From Bifidobacterium sp. (lineage in GTDB: Bacteria > Actinomycetota > Actinomycetes > Actinomycetales > Bifidobacteriaceae), in NCBI GenBank assembly GCA_024104275.1, contig JAGGHK010000001.1:558001-622000 (forward strand): a stretch of DNA of 64,000 nucleotides, written 5' to 3'. The translations under genes were made by a program, and so were the position numbers. Shown piece by piece: positions 53,505 through 64,000 of this stretch. How positions within the stretch are numbered: the first letter of the stretch is position 1; each line of letters begins with the position of its first letter. The notes beneath the pieces are model-generated. The model made no database searches and was not told where the DNA came from. It worked only from the letters and a program-made list of their open reading frames with translations.

Positions 53505-56500
53505 GTGCTTTCAACAGTTTTTCGCGTGTATGTAGAAAAGAAACCCGGCTTTGACATCGAAGCCGGCAATCTTGCCAACGAGCTACGGGACGTCCTCGGA
53601 CTTTCTGGACTCGAGCGTGTCCGCATCATCAACCGTTACGATGCGCAGGGTTTGGATTCCGGGCTTTTCGAAGTAGCCATACCTACGGTTTTCAGCGAAC
53701 CGCCGGTGGACACCGCGACACGAGACCTTCCCGACTTGGATGGAGCACAGGTGTTCGCGGTGGAATATCTGCCGGGTCAGTTCGACCAGCGGGCGGAATC
53801 GGCCAGTCAGTGCATCCAGCTCTTGAGCCAAGGGACACGGCCCGACGTACGGACGGCAAAAGTCTACGCGCTATACGGCAGTCTTTCCGCCGACGATGTT
53901 GCCGCCATCAAACGCTACGTCATCAACCCTGTTGACGCACACGAAACCGGGCTTGGGACCCGCGAAACGTTGGAAAACGAAGTCAAGGTTCCCTCCGACG
54001 TCGAAATAATCGACGGATTCAACGAACTTGACAATGCTGGATTGCAGCGTTTCATCGCCGAACGTGGGCTGGCGATGGATTTCGGTGACGCCAAGTGCTG
54101 CCAAGACTATTTCCGCGGCGAGCACCGTGAACCGACCATCACCGAAATCAAGGTCATCGACACCTATTGGTCCGACCACTGCCGCCATACCACTTTCGGC
54201 ACCGAGCTGACACAGGTCAATATCGACGACAGTGTTGTCGCCGCCGCATTCCAGCGCTATCTCAAGGTTCGACAAGACTTGGGACGCACCAATAAACCCG
54301 TGACCTTGATGGATATGGGCACCATCGGAGCCAAGGAACTCGAGGCGCAAGGCGATCTGACCGGACTCGACAAGTCCGAGGAAATCAATGCCTGCACCGT
54401 CAAAATCAAGGTGGACGTCGACGGCGAACCGCAGGATTGGCTTTTCCTCTTCAAGAACGAGACACACAACCATCCCACGGAAATCGAACCGTTCGGAGGG
54501 GCGGCCACCTGCATCGGCGGCTGCATCCGCGACCCCCTGAGCGGACGTGCCTACGTCTATCAGGCCATGCGCGTCACCGGAGCCGGAGACCCGCGCGTTC
54601 CTGTCTCGCAGACGCTGGAAGGCAAGTTGCCACAACGCAAACTCGTCACCACCGCCGCGCAAGGGTATTCCTCATACGGCAATCAAATCGGGTTGGCCAC
54701 CGGACAGGTCAACGAAATCTATCATCCGGGATATGTCGCCAAACGTATGGAGGTCGGGGCCGTGGTCGGCGCCGCTCCGGCGGAAAACGTACGCCGTGAA
54801 ACCCCGACACCTGGCGATAAAATCATCCTTTTGGGCGGACGCACCGGATGCGACGGCATCGGCGGGGCAACGGGCGCTTCCAAGGCGCAGGACACCGACA
54901 GCCTGGTTGAATCGGGTGCCGAGGTGCAGAAAGGCAACGCGACCGTCGAGCGTAAACTGCAACGGCTGTTCCGACGTCACGATGCCAGTGTGCTTATCAA
55001 GCGCTGCAACGATTTCGGCGCTGGCGGCGTGTCTGTGGCAACCGGAGAAATCGCCGACGGCTTGCGGATCGACCTCGACAAAGTTCCCAGGAAATACGAG
55101 GGCCTGGATGGCACGGAACTGGCCATTTCCGAATCGCAGGAACGCATGGCCGTCGATGTGGCGGCCGAGGATGTGGACGAGTTCCTGCGCTACGCACGCG
55201 AGGAAAACCTTGAGGCCACGGTCATCGCCACCGTCACTGCGGAGCCACGCATGGTGATGGATTGGCGCGGCAAGTGCATCGTCGATCTCTCGCGCGAATT
55301 CCTTGCCTCGAACGGTGCTGCAAAACACCAGAACGTCCATGTCCTGCCGGCCGAGGATTACACGGTTCCGCGATTCTGGGAATCCGGCGATCTGAACGAA
55401 CGCCTGACCTCATTGGTCAGTGATATCAACATCGCCGGCAACAAGGGACTCGCCGAGCGCTTCGATTCCACCATCGGTGCAGGCACGGTGCTGATGCCTT
55501 TCGGCGGACGCGAACAGCTCACACCAAGCCAGGCCATGGTCGCCAAGCTGCCGGTGCCCAACGGGTTGACCCATACGGCGAGCGCCATGGCTTGGGGCTT
55601 CAACCCGTACATCACGGAACGCAACCAGTTCGCCGGGGCTTATCTGGCCGTGGTGGAATCGGTCTGCAAGCTCGTCGCCTCCGGCTTCACCAGGGAGAAC
55701 GCTTACCTGAGCTTCCAGGAGTATTTCGGCAAGCTTCATCAGGACCCGGAACGCTGGGGCAAACCGACCGCGGCACTGCTCGGCGCTCTGAGTGCCCAGC
55801 TTGATCTCAAGGTCGGCGCCATCGGCGGCAAGGACTCGATGAGCGGCAGTTTCGAGCAGGACGGCAAGGAAATGGATGTGCCGCCGACCCTGATTTCCTT
55901 CGCCGTGTCGACCGGCAATATGAACGGTACGGTCTCGCCGGAATTCAAGGGTCCCAGACATCGCATCGTGTGTATAGCACCGCAACGGTATGGATACGGT
56001 ACGACTTCTGGCAATGCAAGCGACGCCAAAAGTGCTTACCGTCTTATTCCCAACCCCGGTGATTTGCTCAAGACTTTGACGTTGGTCGAGCAACTGACCG
56101 CCACCAATCAGTCTCTCGCTATTTCCACGCCGGGATATGGTGCCACCGCCGAAGCCTTGTTCAAGATGACTTTAGGCAACCAGATCGGCGTCAGGCTGAA
56201 CAACGATATCAACCTTGATGCCCTCTTCGAGTCCATGTACGGTTCCTTTATCTTGGAACTCGCCGAAGGTGCCGAAGTACCGGAAAGTGACGAGCAAGTT
56301 AGCGTCGAAGTGATTGGCGCGACCGAGGCCACCTACGAATTCGCTGCAGCTGGCGAAACCGTCGATCTCGGTGAAGTGCAGAACGTCTGGGAATCCGCGA
56401 TGGAGGAAATATTCCCCTACCGCAGCCATGACAGCGACAGCAAAAGCGATCTTACAGGAACTGGAGCAAAAGCCGTTCAAACCGCTACAGATGACATTCC

Positions 56501-57392
56501 TCCACAGGCTCCTACCCGCGATGAAACAACCACTGAAACCATCAGCTACCGCAGCGGCCAGCAAGTTTTCTACGTCGACAATCCGCTCAAGGCCAAACCT
56601 CGCGTGCTCATTCCGGTATTCCCAGGCAACAACTGCGAGTACGATGCTGCGGCTGCATTTGCAGCGGCAGGAGCCGACCCACACACGCTGATCGTCAACA
56701 ACCTATCCCCCGAGGCCGTGGCACAATCCTCACGCCAATTGGCCAAAGAAATCAGGGCTAGTCAGATTGTCATGATTCCCGGCGGTTTCTCCGGCGGCGA
56801 CGAACCCGACGGATCGGCAAAATTCATCACCGCCTTCTTCCGCGCACCGGCCGTGGCGGACGCCGTGCTTGACCTTTTAAACAACCGAGACGGCCTGATG
56901 CTCGGCATCTGCAACGGATTCCAGGCTCTCATCAAGCTCGGCCTCGTACCGTACGGCGACATCGTCGAACCCAGCGAGAACCAGACGACGCTGACTTTCA
57001 ATACCATCGGACGGCATCAAAGCCGATTGGTGCGCACGCGGGTTTCGAGCAATCTCTCGCCTTGGATGGCTGGCAGCGAGGTCGGCGATATCTACACCAT
57101 CCCGATTTCGCACGGTGAAGGCCGTTTCGTAGCCACACCCGAACAAATTAAACGGCTCGCAGCCAACGGACAAATCGCAGCTCAGTACGTCGACGAAAAC
57201 GGCAACGCGAGCATGAATCTCGCCGACAATCCCAACGGCTCCATGGCCGCCGTCGAAGCGCTGACCAGCCCTGACGGCAGGGTTCTCGGCAAGATGGGTC
57301 ATTCCGAACGCCGTGGCGACGGGCTGTATTTGAACGTTCCCGGCCGTGAGTTCCAGCCGATTTTCGAGGCAGGGGTGAGATATTTTGCATAA
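53505..57392 (+). CDS. purL: Phosphoribosylformylglycinamidine synthase, single-chain PurL with fused glutaminase
   Basis: This 1295-residue enzyme converts FGAR to FGAM with glutamine and ATP. The N-terminal PurS-like part (VFRVYVEKKPGFDIEAGNLA) is followed by two AIRS-type synthetase domains (TYWSDHCRHTTF, NETHNHPTEIEPFGGAATC, RCNDFGAGGVSVATGE). The C-terminal class I glutaminase has Cys in LMLGICNGFQALIKLG. A Ser/Thr/Asp-rich linker of about 60 residues (near 970-1035) precedes the glutaminase. It resembles the single-chain type found in bifidobacteria and clostridia. The start is GTG at 53505 with AAGGAACA upstream. Confidence 0.95.
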   Translation: MLSTVFRVYVEKKPGFDIEAGNLANELRDVLGLSGLERVRIINRYDAQGLDSGLFEVAIPTVFSEPPVDTATRDLPDLDGAQVFAVEYLPGQFDQRAESASQCIQLLSQGTRPDVRTAKVYALYGSLSADDVAAIKRYVINPVDAHETGLGTRETLENEVKVPSDVEIIDGFNELDNAGLQRFIAERGLAMDFGDAKCCQDYFRGEHREPTITEIKVIDTYWSDHCRHTTFGTELTQVNIDDSVVAAAFQRYLKVRQDLGRTNKPVTLMDMGTIGAKELEAQGDLTGLDKSEEINACTVKIKVDVDGEPQDWLFLFKNETHNHPTEIEPFGGAATCIGGCIRDPLSGRAYVYQAMRVTGAGDPRVPVSQTLEGKLPQRKLVTTAAQGYSSYGNQIGLATGQVNEIYHPGYVAKRMEVGAVVGAAPAENVRRETPTPGDKIILLGGRTGCDGIGGATGASKAQDTDSLVESGAEVQKGNATVERKLQRLFRRHDASVLIKRCNDFGAGGVSVATGEIADGLRIDLDKVPRKYEGLDGTELAISESQERMAVDVAAEDVDEFLRYAREENLEATVIATVTAEPRMVMDWRGKCIVDLSREFLASNGAAKHQNVHVLPAEDYTVPRFWESGDLNERLTSLVSDINIAGNKGLAERFDSTIGAGTVLMPFGGREQLTPSQAMVAKLPVPNGLTHTASAMAWGFNPYITERNQFAGAYLAVVESVCKLVASGFTRENAYLSFQEYFGKLHQDPERWGKPTAALLGALSAQLDLKVGAIGGKDSMSGSFEQDGKEMDVPPTLISFAVSTGNMNGTVSPEFKGPRHRIVCIAPQRYGYGTTSGNASDAKSAYRLIPNPGDLLKTLTLVEQLTATNQSLAISTPGYGATAEALFKMTLGNQIGVRLNNDINLDALFESMYGSFILELAEGAEVPESDEQVSVEVIGATEATYEFAAAGETVDLGEVQNVWESAMEEIFPYRSHDSDSKSDLTGTGAKAVQTATDDIPPQAPTRDETTTETISYRSGQQVFYVDNPLKAKPRVLIPVFPGNNCEYDAAAAFAAAGADPHTLIVNNLSPEAVAQSSRQLAKEIRASQIVMIPGGFSGGDEPDGSAKFITAFFRAPAVADAVLDLLNNRDGLMLGICNGFQALIKLGLVPYGDIVEPSENQTTLTFNTIGRHQSRLVRTRVSSNLSPWMAGSEVGDIYTIPISHGEGRFVATPEQIKRLAANGQIAAQYVDENGNASMNLADNPNGSMAAVEALTSPDGRVLGKMGHSERRGDGLYLNVPGREFQPIFEAGVRYFA

Positions 57393-57733
57393 TGCTATTT
57401 ATCATCGCAAACGACAAACAATCAGTGTGATAACCGTTAGTGATGGCACGGATGATGAACCTTCGATAGCAGGGAAGCCGGCGGCGTTGCATTCTGAAAC
57501 TTCAGTGCTGCGTATGGAACAAACACAGGGTGAGGAATCATTGGAAAATAGCGGACCGAAATTTTGCAATACTCTGATTACGCAGCACGGAAGCGTCAAG
57601 TCGTCCCATAATCGGCTTCAGCGCTGGATGTTCCCCGTTTTTCTTACTAAACCAGCACCAATCTTCATTGTGATAGTCATCAAAGCCAGAAAGTCAACGA
57701 ATCCCACACCGATCAGCGAAAGGAAGGCCTGAG
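57393..57733 (+). other. 341-bp gap between purL and purF with no supported gene
   Basis: An open frame spans most of the gap but starts inside the purL stop region, has no ribosome site of its own and shows no resemblance I know. The DNA is less GC-rich than its neighbours. I see no riboswitch or clear terminator. It may hold the purF promoter. Confidence 0.5.
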
Positions 57734-59296
57734 ATGTCATTCGAACTTGAAGATATCCACGAAGAATGCGGCTTGTTCGGCGTTTGGGGCCATCCTGACG
57801 CCGCGCGCCTGACCTATTTCGGTCTGCACGCCCTGCAGCACCGTGGACAGGAAGGCGCTGGCATGGTCTCCAACGACCACGGCAGGCTTATCGGCCATCG
57901 CGGACTGGGCCTGTTGACCGAAGTGTTCCACGACGAGCATGAAATCGAACGCCTCACCGGCGACCGTGCCATCGGCCACGTCCGCTATGCCACGAGCGGC
58001 TCCAGCGGCATCGACAACATCCAGCCGTTCATTTTCCGTTTTCATGACGGCGATTTCGCCTTGGCCCACAACGGCAACCTCACCAATTGCATCGCCTTGC
58101 GCACCAAGTTAGAGAACGAAGGCGCCATCTTCCATTCGAACTCTGACACCGAAGTGCTGATGCATCTGATCCGCCGCTCGAACAAGCCGACGTTCGTCGA
58201 AAAACTCAAGGAAGCACTGAACATCGTTCACGGCGGGTTCGCCTATCTGCTGATGACCGAAAACGCGATGATCGGCGCGCTCGATCCAAACGGTTTCCGT
58301 CCGCTTTCACTTGGGCAGATGAGCAACGGGGCTTACGTGTTGGCCAGCGAGACCTGCGCTCTTGACACTGTGGGCGCCGAGCTCGTGCGTGACATCCGGC
58401 CTGGCGAAATCGTCGTCGTCAACGATGACGGTTATCAGATTCTGACCTATACCGACAAAACCCAGCTGGCGATTTGCTCAATGGAATTTATCTATTTCGC
58501 CCGTCCGGATTCCAATATCTACGGCGTCAACGTCCATTCCGCCCGCAAACGTATGGGTGCGCGCCTCGCCAAAGAAGCGCCGGTTGATGCGGACATGGTG
58601 ATCGGCGTGCCGAATTCCTCGCTCTCCGCCGCTTCCGGTTACGCCGAAGCCAGTGGCCTGCCCAACGAGATGGGACTTATCAAAAATCAATATATCGCCC
58701 GCACCTTCATCCAGCCAACGCAGGAACTGCGCGAACAGGGCGTAAGGATGAAGCTTTCGGCAGTGCGCGGCGTGGTGAAAGGCAAACGAATCATCGTCAT
58801 CGACGATTCCATCGTGCGCGGCACCACCTCCAAGCGCATCGTCCAGCTTCTGCGTGAGGCGGGAGCAGCCGAGGTGCACATGCGCATCAGCTCACCGCCG
58901 CTGAAATACCCATGCTTCTACGGCATCGACATCTCGACCACCCGCGAACTGATCGCCGCGTGCATGAGCGTCGAGGAAATCCGAAAATATATCGGCGCGG
59001 ATTCCCTGCAATTCTTGAGCCTTGACGGCCTCATCGAATCCATCGGGCTCAACGCCGACGCACCTTACGGGGGCTTGTGCGTCGCCTACTTCAACGGCGA
59101 CTACCCCACCGCGTTGGACGATTACGAGGACGAATTCCTCGCCTCGTTGAAGCCCGAGGAACGCGAGCGCCTGCCACGTTTCGCCAAATACGAAAGCCAA
59201 TATGTGGACAACGAATACAGCAGCGCAGAGTCATCCGAAAATAACGCCAGCCGCACAAGTAATACAGAAAACGCCACCACCAGAAGGAGGGCATAA
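57734..59296 (+). CDS. purF: Amidophosphoribosyltransferase
   Basis: This 520-residue enzyme commits PRPP to purine synthesis. A short propeptide ([11 protein letters not shown]) precedes the N-terminal nucleophile Cys12 of the glutaminase domain ([12 protein letters not shown]). The PRPP loop is [20 protein letters not shown]. The Cys residues in [11 protein letters not shown] and [19 protein letters not shown] would suit the Fe-S cluster type. The C-terminal Ser/Asn-rich tail of about 20 residues is disordered. AGGAAGG lies upstream. Its stop is 1 nt from purM. Confidence 0.96.
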   Translation: MSFELEDIHEECGLFGVWGHPDAARLTYFGLHALQHRGQEGAGMVSNDHGRLIGHRGLGLLTEVFHDEHEIERLTGDRAIGHVRYATSGSSGIDNIQPFIFRFHDGDFALAHNGNLTNCIALRTKLENEGAIFHSNSDTEVLMHLIRRSNKPTFVEKLKEALNIVHGGFAYLLMTENAMIGALDPNGFRPLSLGQMSNGAYVLASETCALDTVGAELVRDIRPGEIVVVNDDGYQILTYTDKTQLAICSMEFIYFARPDSNIYGVNVHSARKRMGARLAKEAPVDADMVIGVPNSSLSAASGYAEASGLPNEMGLIKNQYIARTFIQPTQELREQGVRMKLSAVRGVVKGKRIIVIDDSIVRGTTSKRIVQLLREAGAAEVHMRISSPPLKYPCFYGIDISTTRELIAACMSVEEIRKYIGADSLQFLSLDGLIESIGLNADAPYGGLCVAYFNGDYPTALDDYEDEFLASLKPEERERLPRFAKYESQYVDNEYSSAESSENNASRTSNTENATTRRRA

Positions 59297-59297
59297 C

Positions 59298-60338
59298 ATG
59301 CCTCAAGCATACGAACAAGCGGGAGTCAGCGTCGAAGCCGGCTACGAGGTCGTCCGCCGCATCAAGTCGCACGTCGCACGGACCAACCGGTCTGGTGTAG
59401 TCGGCGGCATCGGTGGGTTCGGCGGGCTTTTCGACCTGGCGAGCCTCGGATACAAGGAGCCGATGCTGGTTTCCGGCACTGACGGCGTGGGCACTAAGCT
59501 CATGGTCGCGAACATGGCGGGCAAGCACGACACCATCGGCATCGATTGCGTGGCGATGTGCGTCAACGACATCGCAGCCCAAGGCGCGCAACCGCTCTTC
59601 TTCCTCGATTACATCGCCTGCGGCAAGAACAATCCGGCGCTTCTTGAGCAGGTCGTTGCCGGCGTAGCCGACGGTTGCGTTCAGGCCGAGTCGGCGCTTA
59701 TCGGCGGCGAAACGGCGGAAATGCCGGGCATGTATGACGAAGATGAATACGATTTGGCAGGCTTTGCCGTCGGAGTCGCCGAAAAATCAGCCATCGTGGA
59801 CGGCTCGGGTATCCACGAAGGCGACGCACTGATTGGCTTGGAATCCTCAGGCGTCCATTCCAACGGATTCTCGCTGGTACGCGAGGCTTTGTTCAGCGAA
59901 GCAGGCTATAACGTCAATACGAAACTCGACGAGCTCGGCGACACGACCTTGGGCGACGTCCTCTTGACCCCTACGAAAATCTATGTCAAGGCGCTCAAGC
60001 CACTCTTCGCCGCTGAGCTTATCAAAGGCGTCGCACACATCACCGGCGGCGGGTTCATCGAGAACATTCCCAGGATGATTCCCGAAGGTCTTGCCGCCTC
60101 GATCAAGATCGGCACATGGAGCATTCCGCCGATTTTCGACATCATCGAGCGCGCCGGCAGCATTGACCACGAAGAAATGTTCAACGTCTTCAACATGGGC
60201 ATCGGCATGGTCTTGGCCGTCAATCAGGCAAACGTGAACCAGACGCTCGAAACCCTTGGAACCATAGGCGAAACCGGTCACGTCATTGGCTCGATTATTC
60301 CGGAACCCAGCGATGGGCAACGCGTACGATTCGAATGA
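59298..60338 (+). CDS. purM: Phosphoribosylaminoimidazole (AIR) synthetase
   Basis: This 346-residue enzyme closes FGAM to AIR using ATP. Family markers are [50 protein letters not shown] and [13 protein letters not shown]. The ATG at 59298 has GGAGGG eight bases upstream and follows the purF stop by 1 nt, so the two are translationally coupled. Length is typical. Confidence 0.96.
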   Translation: MPQAYEQAGVSVEAGYEVVRRIKSHVARTNRSGVVGGIGGFGGLFDLASLGYKEPMLVSGTDGVGTKLMVANMAGKHDTIGIDCVAMCVNDIAAQGAQPLFFLDYIACGKNNPALLEQVVAGVADGCVQAESALIGGETAEMPGMYDEDEYDLAGFAVGVAEKSAIVDGSGIHEGDALIGLESSGVHSNGFSLVREALFSEAGYNVNTKLDELGDTTLGDVLLTPTKIYVKALKPLFAAELIKGVAHITGGGFIENIPRMIPEGLAASIKIGTWSIPPIFDIIERAGSIDHEEMFNVFNMGIGMVLAVNQANVNQTLETLGTIGETGHVIGSIIPEPSDGQRVRFE

Positions 60339-60544
60339 TTGATTCCCGTCTCTTCGGTTTGCTGAGCTGAAAATGGGAAGACTACGTGGAGCGCAAGTTG
60401 TTCGAAGTGTCCCAATTTTCAGGGTCAACAAAATATAAAGATTCACTAAGTGCTAAGAACCTGGAAAATCGACTAAGTGCTAGGCGTAAAACCGAGTGAT
60501 GCAAGATAATTGAACAAGGTAGAAGGCCTCGGAAAGGACACGAA

Positions 60545-61882
60545 ATGGGTATGAAGGTTTTGGTCATCGGATCGGGCGCACGCGAACACGCCATCGCTGC
60601 CACGCTGCTCAAAGGCGCGAGCGTCGATGAAGTCACCGTCGCCCCTGGCAATCCGGGCATGGAGCTCGATGGCATCCGCACCACCCACATCGACCCGTCC
60701 AATCACGCGGCGCTCATTGAATTCATGCAGTCCAGCGGCTACGACTGGGCGCTGGTCGGCCCCGAGGTGCCGCTGATGCATGGCATCGTCGACGATTTCC
60801 GCGAAGTCGGAATCAAAGCGTTCGGCCCCACCCGCGCGGCCGCACAGGTCGAAGGTTCCAAGGATTTCGCCAAGCAGCTCATGGCTCGCCATGCCATTCC
60901 GACCGCCGCCTACCGCACGTTCACCGACTATGAGGCGGCCGCAGCATATGTTGCTGAACACGGCGCGCCGATCGTCATCAAGGCCGACGGATTGGCCGCC
61001 GGCAAAGGCGTGACCGTCGCACTCGACACGCAGACGGCACTCGGCGCCCTTGAAGACATCTTTATCGAACGCCGTTTCGGCAACGACGACCTCAAAGTCG
61101 TGGTCGAAGACTTCCTCGAAGGCCAGGAATTCTCGCTGATGAGCTTCGTCAACGGCACCGAATTCTGGCCGATGCCCATTTCGCAGGACCACAAGCGCGC
61201 CTACGACGGCGACAAAGGCCCGAACACCGGTGGCATGGGAGCCTATAGCCCCGTCCCGCAAATCAGCGACGCAACCGTCGAACAGGCCATCAACACCATC
61301 GTTCGCCCCACCGTCGAAGCGTTGGCCGAGGAAGGTACGCCGTTCACCGGCATTCTCTATGCCGGCCTCATCGCCACCGACGAGGGGCCGAAAGTCATCG
61401 AGTTCAACGCCCGTTTCGGCGACCCCGAGACGGAGGCCGTGCTGCCGCTGCTCACCAGCGACTTCGGCGAGGGCATCAACGCCATCCTCAACGATGAACA
61501 GCCGACGTTCACCTGGCGCACGGATGCCACAGCTCTTGGCGTGGTGCTGGCCGCCGACGGTTACCCAGGCAAGCCGAAGAAGGGCACCTTGGTTCCCGCC
61601 TTCCCTTCCGATGCTGATTCCCATATCTATTATGCTGGTGTAAAAAAACCAAAGCACCCCGAAAACCAGAATCCCACCGACTTGGCCACTTCAACCGGTT
61701 TGGTCTCTGCTTCCGGCCGCGTCTTGGTCTACGAGACCGTCGCCCCCACCCTCCAAGCCGCCCAGTCCAAAATCTACGACACTTTGGACGCCCTAAACAC
61801 CACCGGTTTCTTCTACCGCCACGACATCGGTGCCAAAGCCTTGGAAGCCGTCGTTCCGGACAATACGAAGCAAATCGGATAG
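60545..61882 (+). CDS. purD: Phosphoribosylamine-glycine ligase (GAR synthetase)
   Basis: This 445-residue ATP-grasp ligase joins glycine to phosphoribosylamine. It begins KVLVIGSGAREHAIAATLL and carries IVIKADGLAAGKGVTVA, PNTGGMGAYSPVP and EFNARFGDPETEAVLPLL. GGAAAGGA lies upstream of the ATG. A short insertion (VKKPKHPENQNPTD, about residues 363-376) enlarges the C-terminal domain slightly. The 206-bp gap after purM contains the direct repeat ACTAAGTGCTA at about 60446 and 60473. A bidirectional terminator follows. Confidence 0.96.
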   Translation: MGMKVLVIGSGAREHAIAATLLKGASVDEVTVAPGNPGMELDGIRTTHIDPSNHAALIEFMQSSGYDWALVGPEVPLMHGIVDDFREVGIKAFGPTRAAAQVEGSKDFAKQLMARHAIPTAAYRTFTDYEAAAAYVAEHGAPIVIKADGLAAGKGVTVALDTQTALGALEDIFIERRFGNDDLKVVVEDFLEGQEFSLMSFVNGTEFWPMPISQDHKRAYDGDKGPNTGGMGAYSPVPQISDATVEQAINTIVRPTVEALAEEGTPFTGILYAGLIATDEGPKVIEFNARFGDPETEAVLPLLTSDFGEGINAILNDEQPTFTWRTDATALGVVLAADGYPGKPKKGTLVPAFPSDADSHIYYAGVKKPKHPENQNPTDLATSTGLVSASGRVLVYETVAPTLQAAQSKIYDTLDALNTTGFFYRHDIGAKALEAVVPDNTKQIG

Positions 61883-61955
61883 TAAAAACATATTAAAGCA
61901 GAAGAATGTAATATTTTCTGCAAAATCCATTCTCAAGACTGAATTTCAAAATAGC

Positions 61956-62029
61956 AAAAAGGTCGGCCAATACTAAAACCAAAATGGCGGAAAACAGCCA
62001 TTTCTCGATTGATATCGACCGACCTTTTT
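61956..62029. terminator. Bidirectional terminator between purD and the LTA-synthase-like gene
   Basis: AAAAAGGTCGG (61956-61966) and CCGACCTTTTT (62019-62029) pair perfectly, giving T-runs on both strands. An inner hairpin AAATGGC/GCCATTT (61982-61988 and 61997-62003) lies inside. It serves two convergent genes. Confidence 0.9.
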
Positions 62030-62050
62030 GCTTAATGGAACCTGACAAAT

Positions 62051-64000
62051 TCAGCCCATGAACCCGGCGTCTTTCAGATAGCCTTTGCCGGCGGTGACGT
62101 CGTATTGGATGAGCTTGTAGTCGTGCATAAGCTGCTTGGTCTCTTTGTCGAAGTCGCTCGCCGCCATCGGTTGGCCCTTCGGGTCGAGGTAGATCGGCTG
62201 GCCCTCGGGGATGCGCGACCAACCCTGGATCTGGTTGACCACGGGCGGTTCCATCGCGGAGACCTTGCCGTGCAGCTGGGTCAGGAAAGCGAGGAACGGC
62301 GTGACCTTGGCGTTGGTCTGTTCGGTGGCCTGCGCCATGAAGAAGTTCGGCGAGGAATATTGCCCATCCGGGCTCTTGTAGCCCTGCCGTCCGCTGGCCT
62401 TGTTCGACCAGATGAAGTAGTCGGTGGTGTGCAGCGCCAGCGAGTTCTTCTGGTCGGCCGAGGCGGTCTTGTAGATGCCCGGCAGGTGGTCGCCGTAGAA
62501 GACGACAGTCACCGGCTTGTTCAGCGAATCCATCTGATCCAAGAACTTGGCGGTGGCCTTGTCGGTGATGTTCGCGCCCTTGGCATAGGTGTTGATCGAT
62601 TCGTTTTCGTCAGAGCCGAGCGGCTGCGACGGGTCGGTGGATTCGGCCTTGAACGTGTTGCCCTTGTACCAATTGTGATACGGCATGTGGTTCTGCATCG
62701 TGGCCAGCTGGACGAATTCGTTTTGCGGATTCTTCTTCATCGACTCGTAGACGCTCTGGTAGGCCGAGGTGTCGGAAACGTAAGGCGAGGAATCGATCTT
62801 CTGCCGATGCGCAATGACCTCGGGAGGCTCCAGCGAGTAGAAGTGGGAAAAACCGAACTTCTTGTAGTTGTTGGCACGCAGATACATCGACGGCTCATAA
62901 GGGTGGAAGGCCACGGAATGTTCCTTGCTCCCCCACAGCTGGTTGATGGTTGGCGTCCATTTTTCGCCCGGAATGAGCTGCTGGTAGGGGCTGGTGAGCG
63001 ACGAGTCGAAATTGGCCATCGACATGCCCGTAAGGCTCATGTATTCGAGGTTCGCGGTGCCGCCGCCGTAACCGGAAGAAAGCATATAGCCGCCGGTCGT
63101 ATGTTCCTTGATTTCCCGGGTATTGGGAATCGCATCATGATTGAGCTTCAGCCCCGGCACACGTGACGGATCGGAATAGGATTCGGAAAGGATGAAGACC
63201 ACGCTGCTGTCATTCATTTTGGCGGTACGCGTCTTGTTGATCTTGGCAGCTTCAGCGTTATATCGCTTGGCGATCTGCTTCATCGTCGCCTCGCTATAAT
63301 CATTCGGCTGATCCATCACTTTCGGATGCGCCTGCCCCAGGAACGAAACCAGCGGACCGTTGCGTTGCGCGTCATAGACGGAATCCCACATCGAGGGAAT
63401 ATAGCCCATTGCGCCGGCAAAGGAATTGGTGAACGTATTGATCTGCCCGACCTGATAACTGAATCCGGTCACCAAAAGCAGCGGTATGGCGATCAGAATG
63501 ATGCGTAGAGCGGCACCAAGGCTTTTGCTTTTTACTCTGCTACCGCGTGCCTTATTATCATTACCGACATTACTTTCGTTGGCACCGTTTTTATTCGTGT
63601 CCTCGTTGCGTTCGCTATGATCGCTGACATTGTTGGCTGCTTTATGGTTTTCGAAACCGAAGACTTTTCCGTGCCGCACGTCAAAATGATTAAGTATTAC
63701 AAACAACGCGACAATCAAGACCATGACGACCACGACGCCAGCAATGAGCCCGCCAGAACCGGAGGGAATGAAACTCATGATCGACCCGGCGTCGCCGTTG
63801 GAAACGAAACTCAGATCGGAAGGCAGAATCGTCTCATAGCGAACACTCACCTTGAAATGCTCCACAACCGCAATAAGGATGACCAAAACAAACATGACCG
63901 GAGTGGCTATCCAGAAACGGTTGAACAGCATGATCACAGCCAGATAGATGAACCCCAACAGCAGCAGATTCAAAACGAGGACGAAATTGCCTTTCTCCCA
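62051..64000 (-). CDS. LTA-synthase-family sulfatase-fold phosphoglycerol transferase (5' end outside the window)
   Basis: The reading frame runs off the right edge, so the N-terminus is missing; 649 residues are visible. Four membrane segments are seen at the visible N-terminal side (LLLLGFIYLAVIMLF, FVLVILIAVVEHF, AGVVVVMVLIVALFVIL, IILIAIPLLLVTGF). The extracellular sulfatase-fold domain follows. It contains Glu in FILSESYSDP, the likely Thr nucleophile in YGGGTANLEYMSLTG, and the metal site FYGDHLPG. LTA synthase and MdoB-type enzymes transfer phosphoglycerol to surface polymers or glycolipids. The long, charged and Asn-rich loop between segments 3 and 4 is atypical. The end is marked by a shared terminator. 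Confidence 0.88.
   Translation of the reverse strand, partial: WEKGNFVLVLNLLLLGFIYLAVIMLFNRFWIATPVMFVLVILIAVVEHFKVSVRYETILPSDLSFVSNGDAGSIMSFIPSGSGGLIAGVVVVMVLIVALFVILNHFDVRHGKVFGFENHKAANNVSDHSERNEDTNKNGANESNVGNDNKARGSRVKSKSLGAALRIILIAIPLLLVTGFSYQVGQINTFTNSFAGAMGYIPSMWDSVYDAQRNGPLVSFLGQAHPKVMDQPNDYSEATMKQIAKRYNAEAAKINKTRTAKMNDSSVVFILSESYSDPSRVPGLKLNHDAIPNTREIKEHTTGGYMLSSGYGGGTANLEYMSLTGMSMANFDSSLTSPYQQLIPGEKWTPTINQLWGSKEHSVAFHPYEPSMYLRANNYKKFGFSHFYSLEPPEVIAHRQKIDSSPYVSDTSAYQSVYESMKKNPQNEFVQLATMQNHMPYHNWYKGNTFKAESTDPSQPLGSDENESINTYAKGANITDKATAKFLDQMDSLNKPVTVVFYGDHLPGIYKTASADQKNSLALHTTDYFIWSNKASGRQGYKSPDGQYSSPNFFMAQATEQTNAKVTPFLAFLTQLHGKVSAMEPPVVNQIQGWSRIPEGQPIYLDPKGQPMAASDFDKETKQLMHDYKLIQYDVTAGKGYLKDAGFMG

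Noticed and set aside
57385-57732. 115-residue plus-strand frame between purL and purF
   Set aside because: It begins within the purL stop region, lacks its own ribosome site and has no recognisable motifs.

Overview
The window looks like a chromosomal segment of a Bifidobacterium or close relative. It is GC-rich (roughly 60 percent by eye) and gene-dense. It carries actinobacterial markers: a Pup-pathway pair (dop and the Mpa/ARC ATPase), a PriA without a recognisable Walker A, an efp-nusB-carA-carB run, and a gmk/rpoZ/metK neighbourhood. The genus is inferred from gene content and protein similarity recalled from memory; no search was run.

Layout. 1-9.1 kb, minus strand: dop, mpa/arc, an aldo/keto reductase, fmt, a HAD phosphatase and priA. 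9.1-13.1 kb: cfa, metK and rpoZ, separated by three unusual repeat regions. 13.2-16.7 kb: ilvD (plus strand), an antitoxin/PIN-toxin pair, and gmk (minus). 16.9-26.0 kb: an accessory sugar or sugar-acid island with an amidohydrolase, an orphan GatC-type PTS IIC, an UlaE-like 3-epimerase, an FGGY kinase, a cytosolic propeller-like protein, a D-2-hydroxyacid dehydrogenase, a YhcH/YiaL protein and a LacI regulator. It has a near-consensus promoter and two identical 16-bp operators. 26.2-32.5 kb: carB, carA, nusB, efp. 32.7-37.4 kb: tuf, fusA, rpsG, rpsL (str operon) with a recognisable promoter. 37.4-42.0 kb: an alpha-galactosidase operon (AraC regulator, a frameshifted MFS transporter, GH36 enzyme). 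42.3-50.8 kb: aldehyde dehydrogenase, tRNA-His, a 999-residue NnrS-like/cupredoxin/NirK fusion divergent from a formate/nitrite channel, a threonine aldolase-like enzyme and a GT4-like glycosyltransferase. 51-61.9 kb, plus strand: purT, purC, purL, purF, purM, purD. 62-64 kb: an LTA-synthase-like sulfatase running off the window edge.

How it fits together. Two metabolic themes stand out. The 16.9-26 kb island resembles the Escherichia coli yia/sgb (diketogulonate/L-xylulose) route in having a YiaL homologue, an FGGY kinase and an UlaE/SgbU epimerase. It uses a different reductase, an orphan PTS membrane domain, a lactonase-type hydrolase and an unrecognised propeller protein, so the substrate is open. 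The 44-48 kb pair suggests nitrite handling at the cell surface, unexpected in a fermentative bifidobacterium.

The most interesting non-coding signals are three 62-bp tandem units built on TTGGCGCGCCAA (10816-10951), three tandem hairpins upstream of metK (12465-12663), a compound inverted repeat between cfa and priA (9159-9311), and a structured block at 19.4-19.75 kb ending in a plus-strand terminator.
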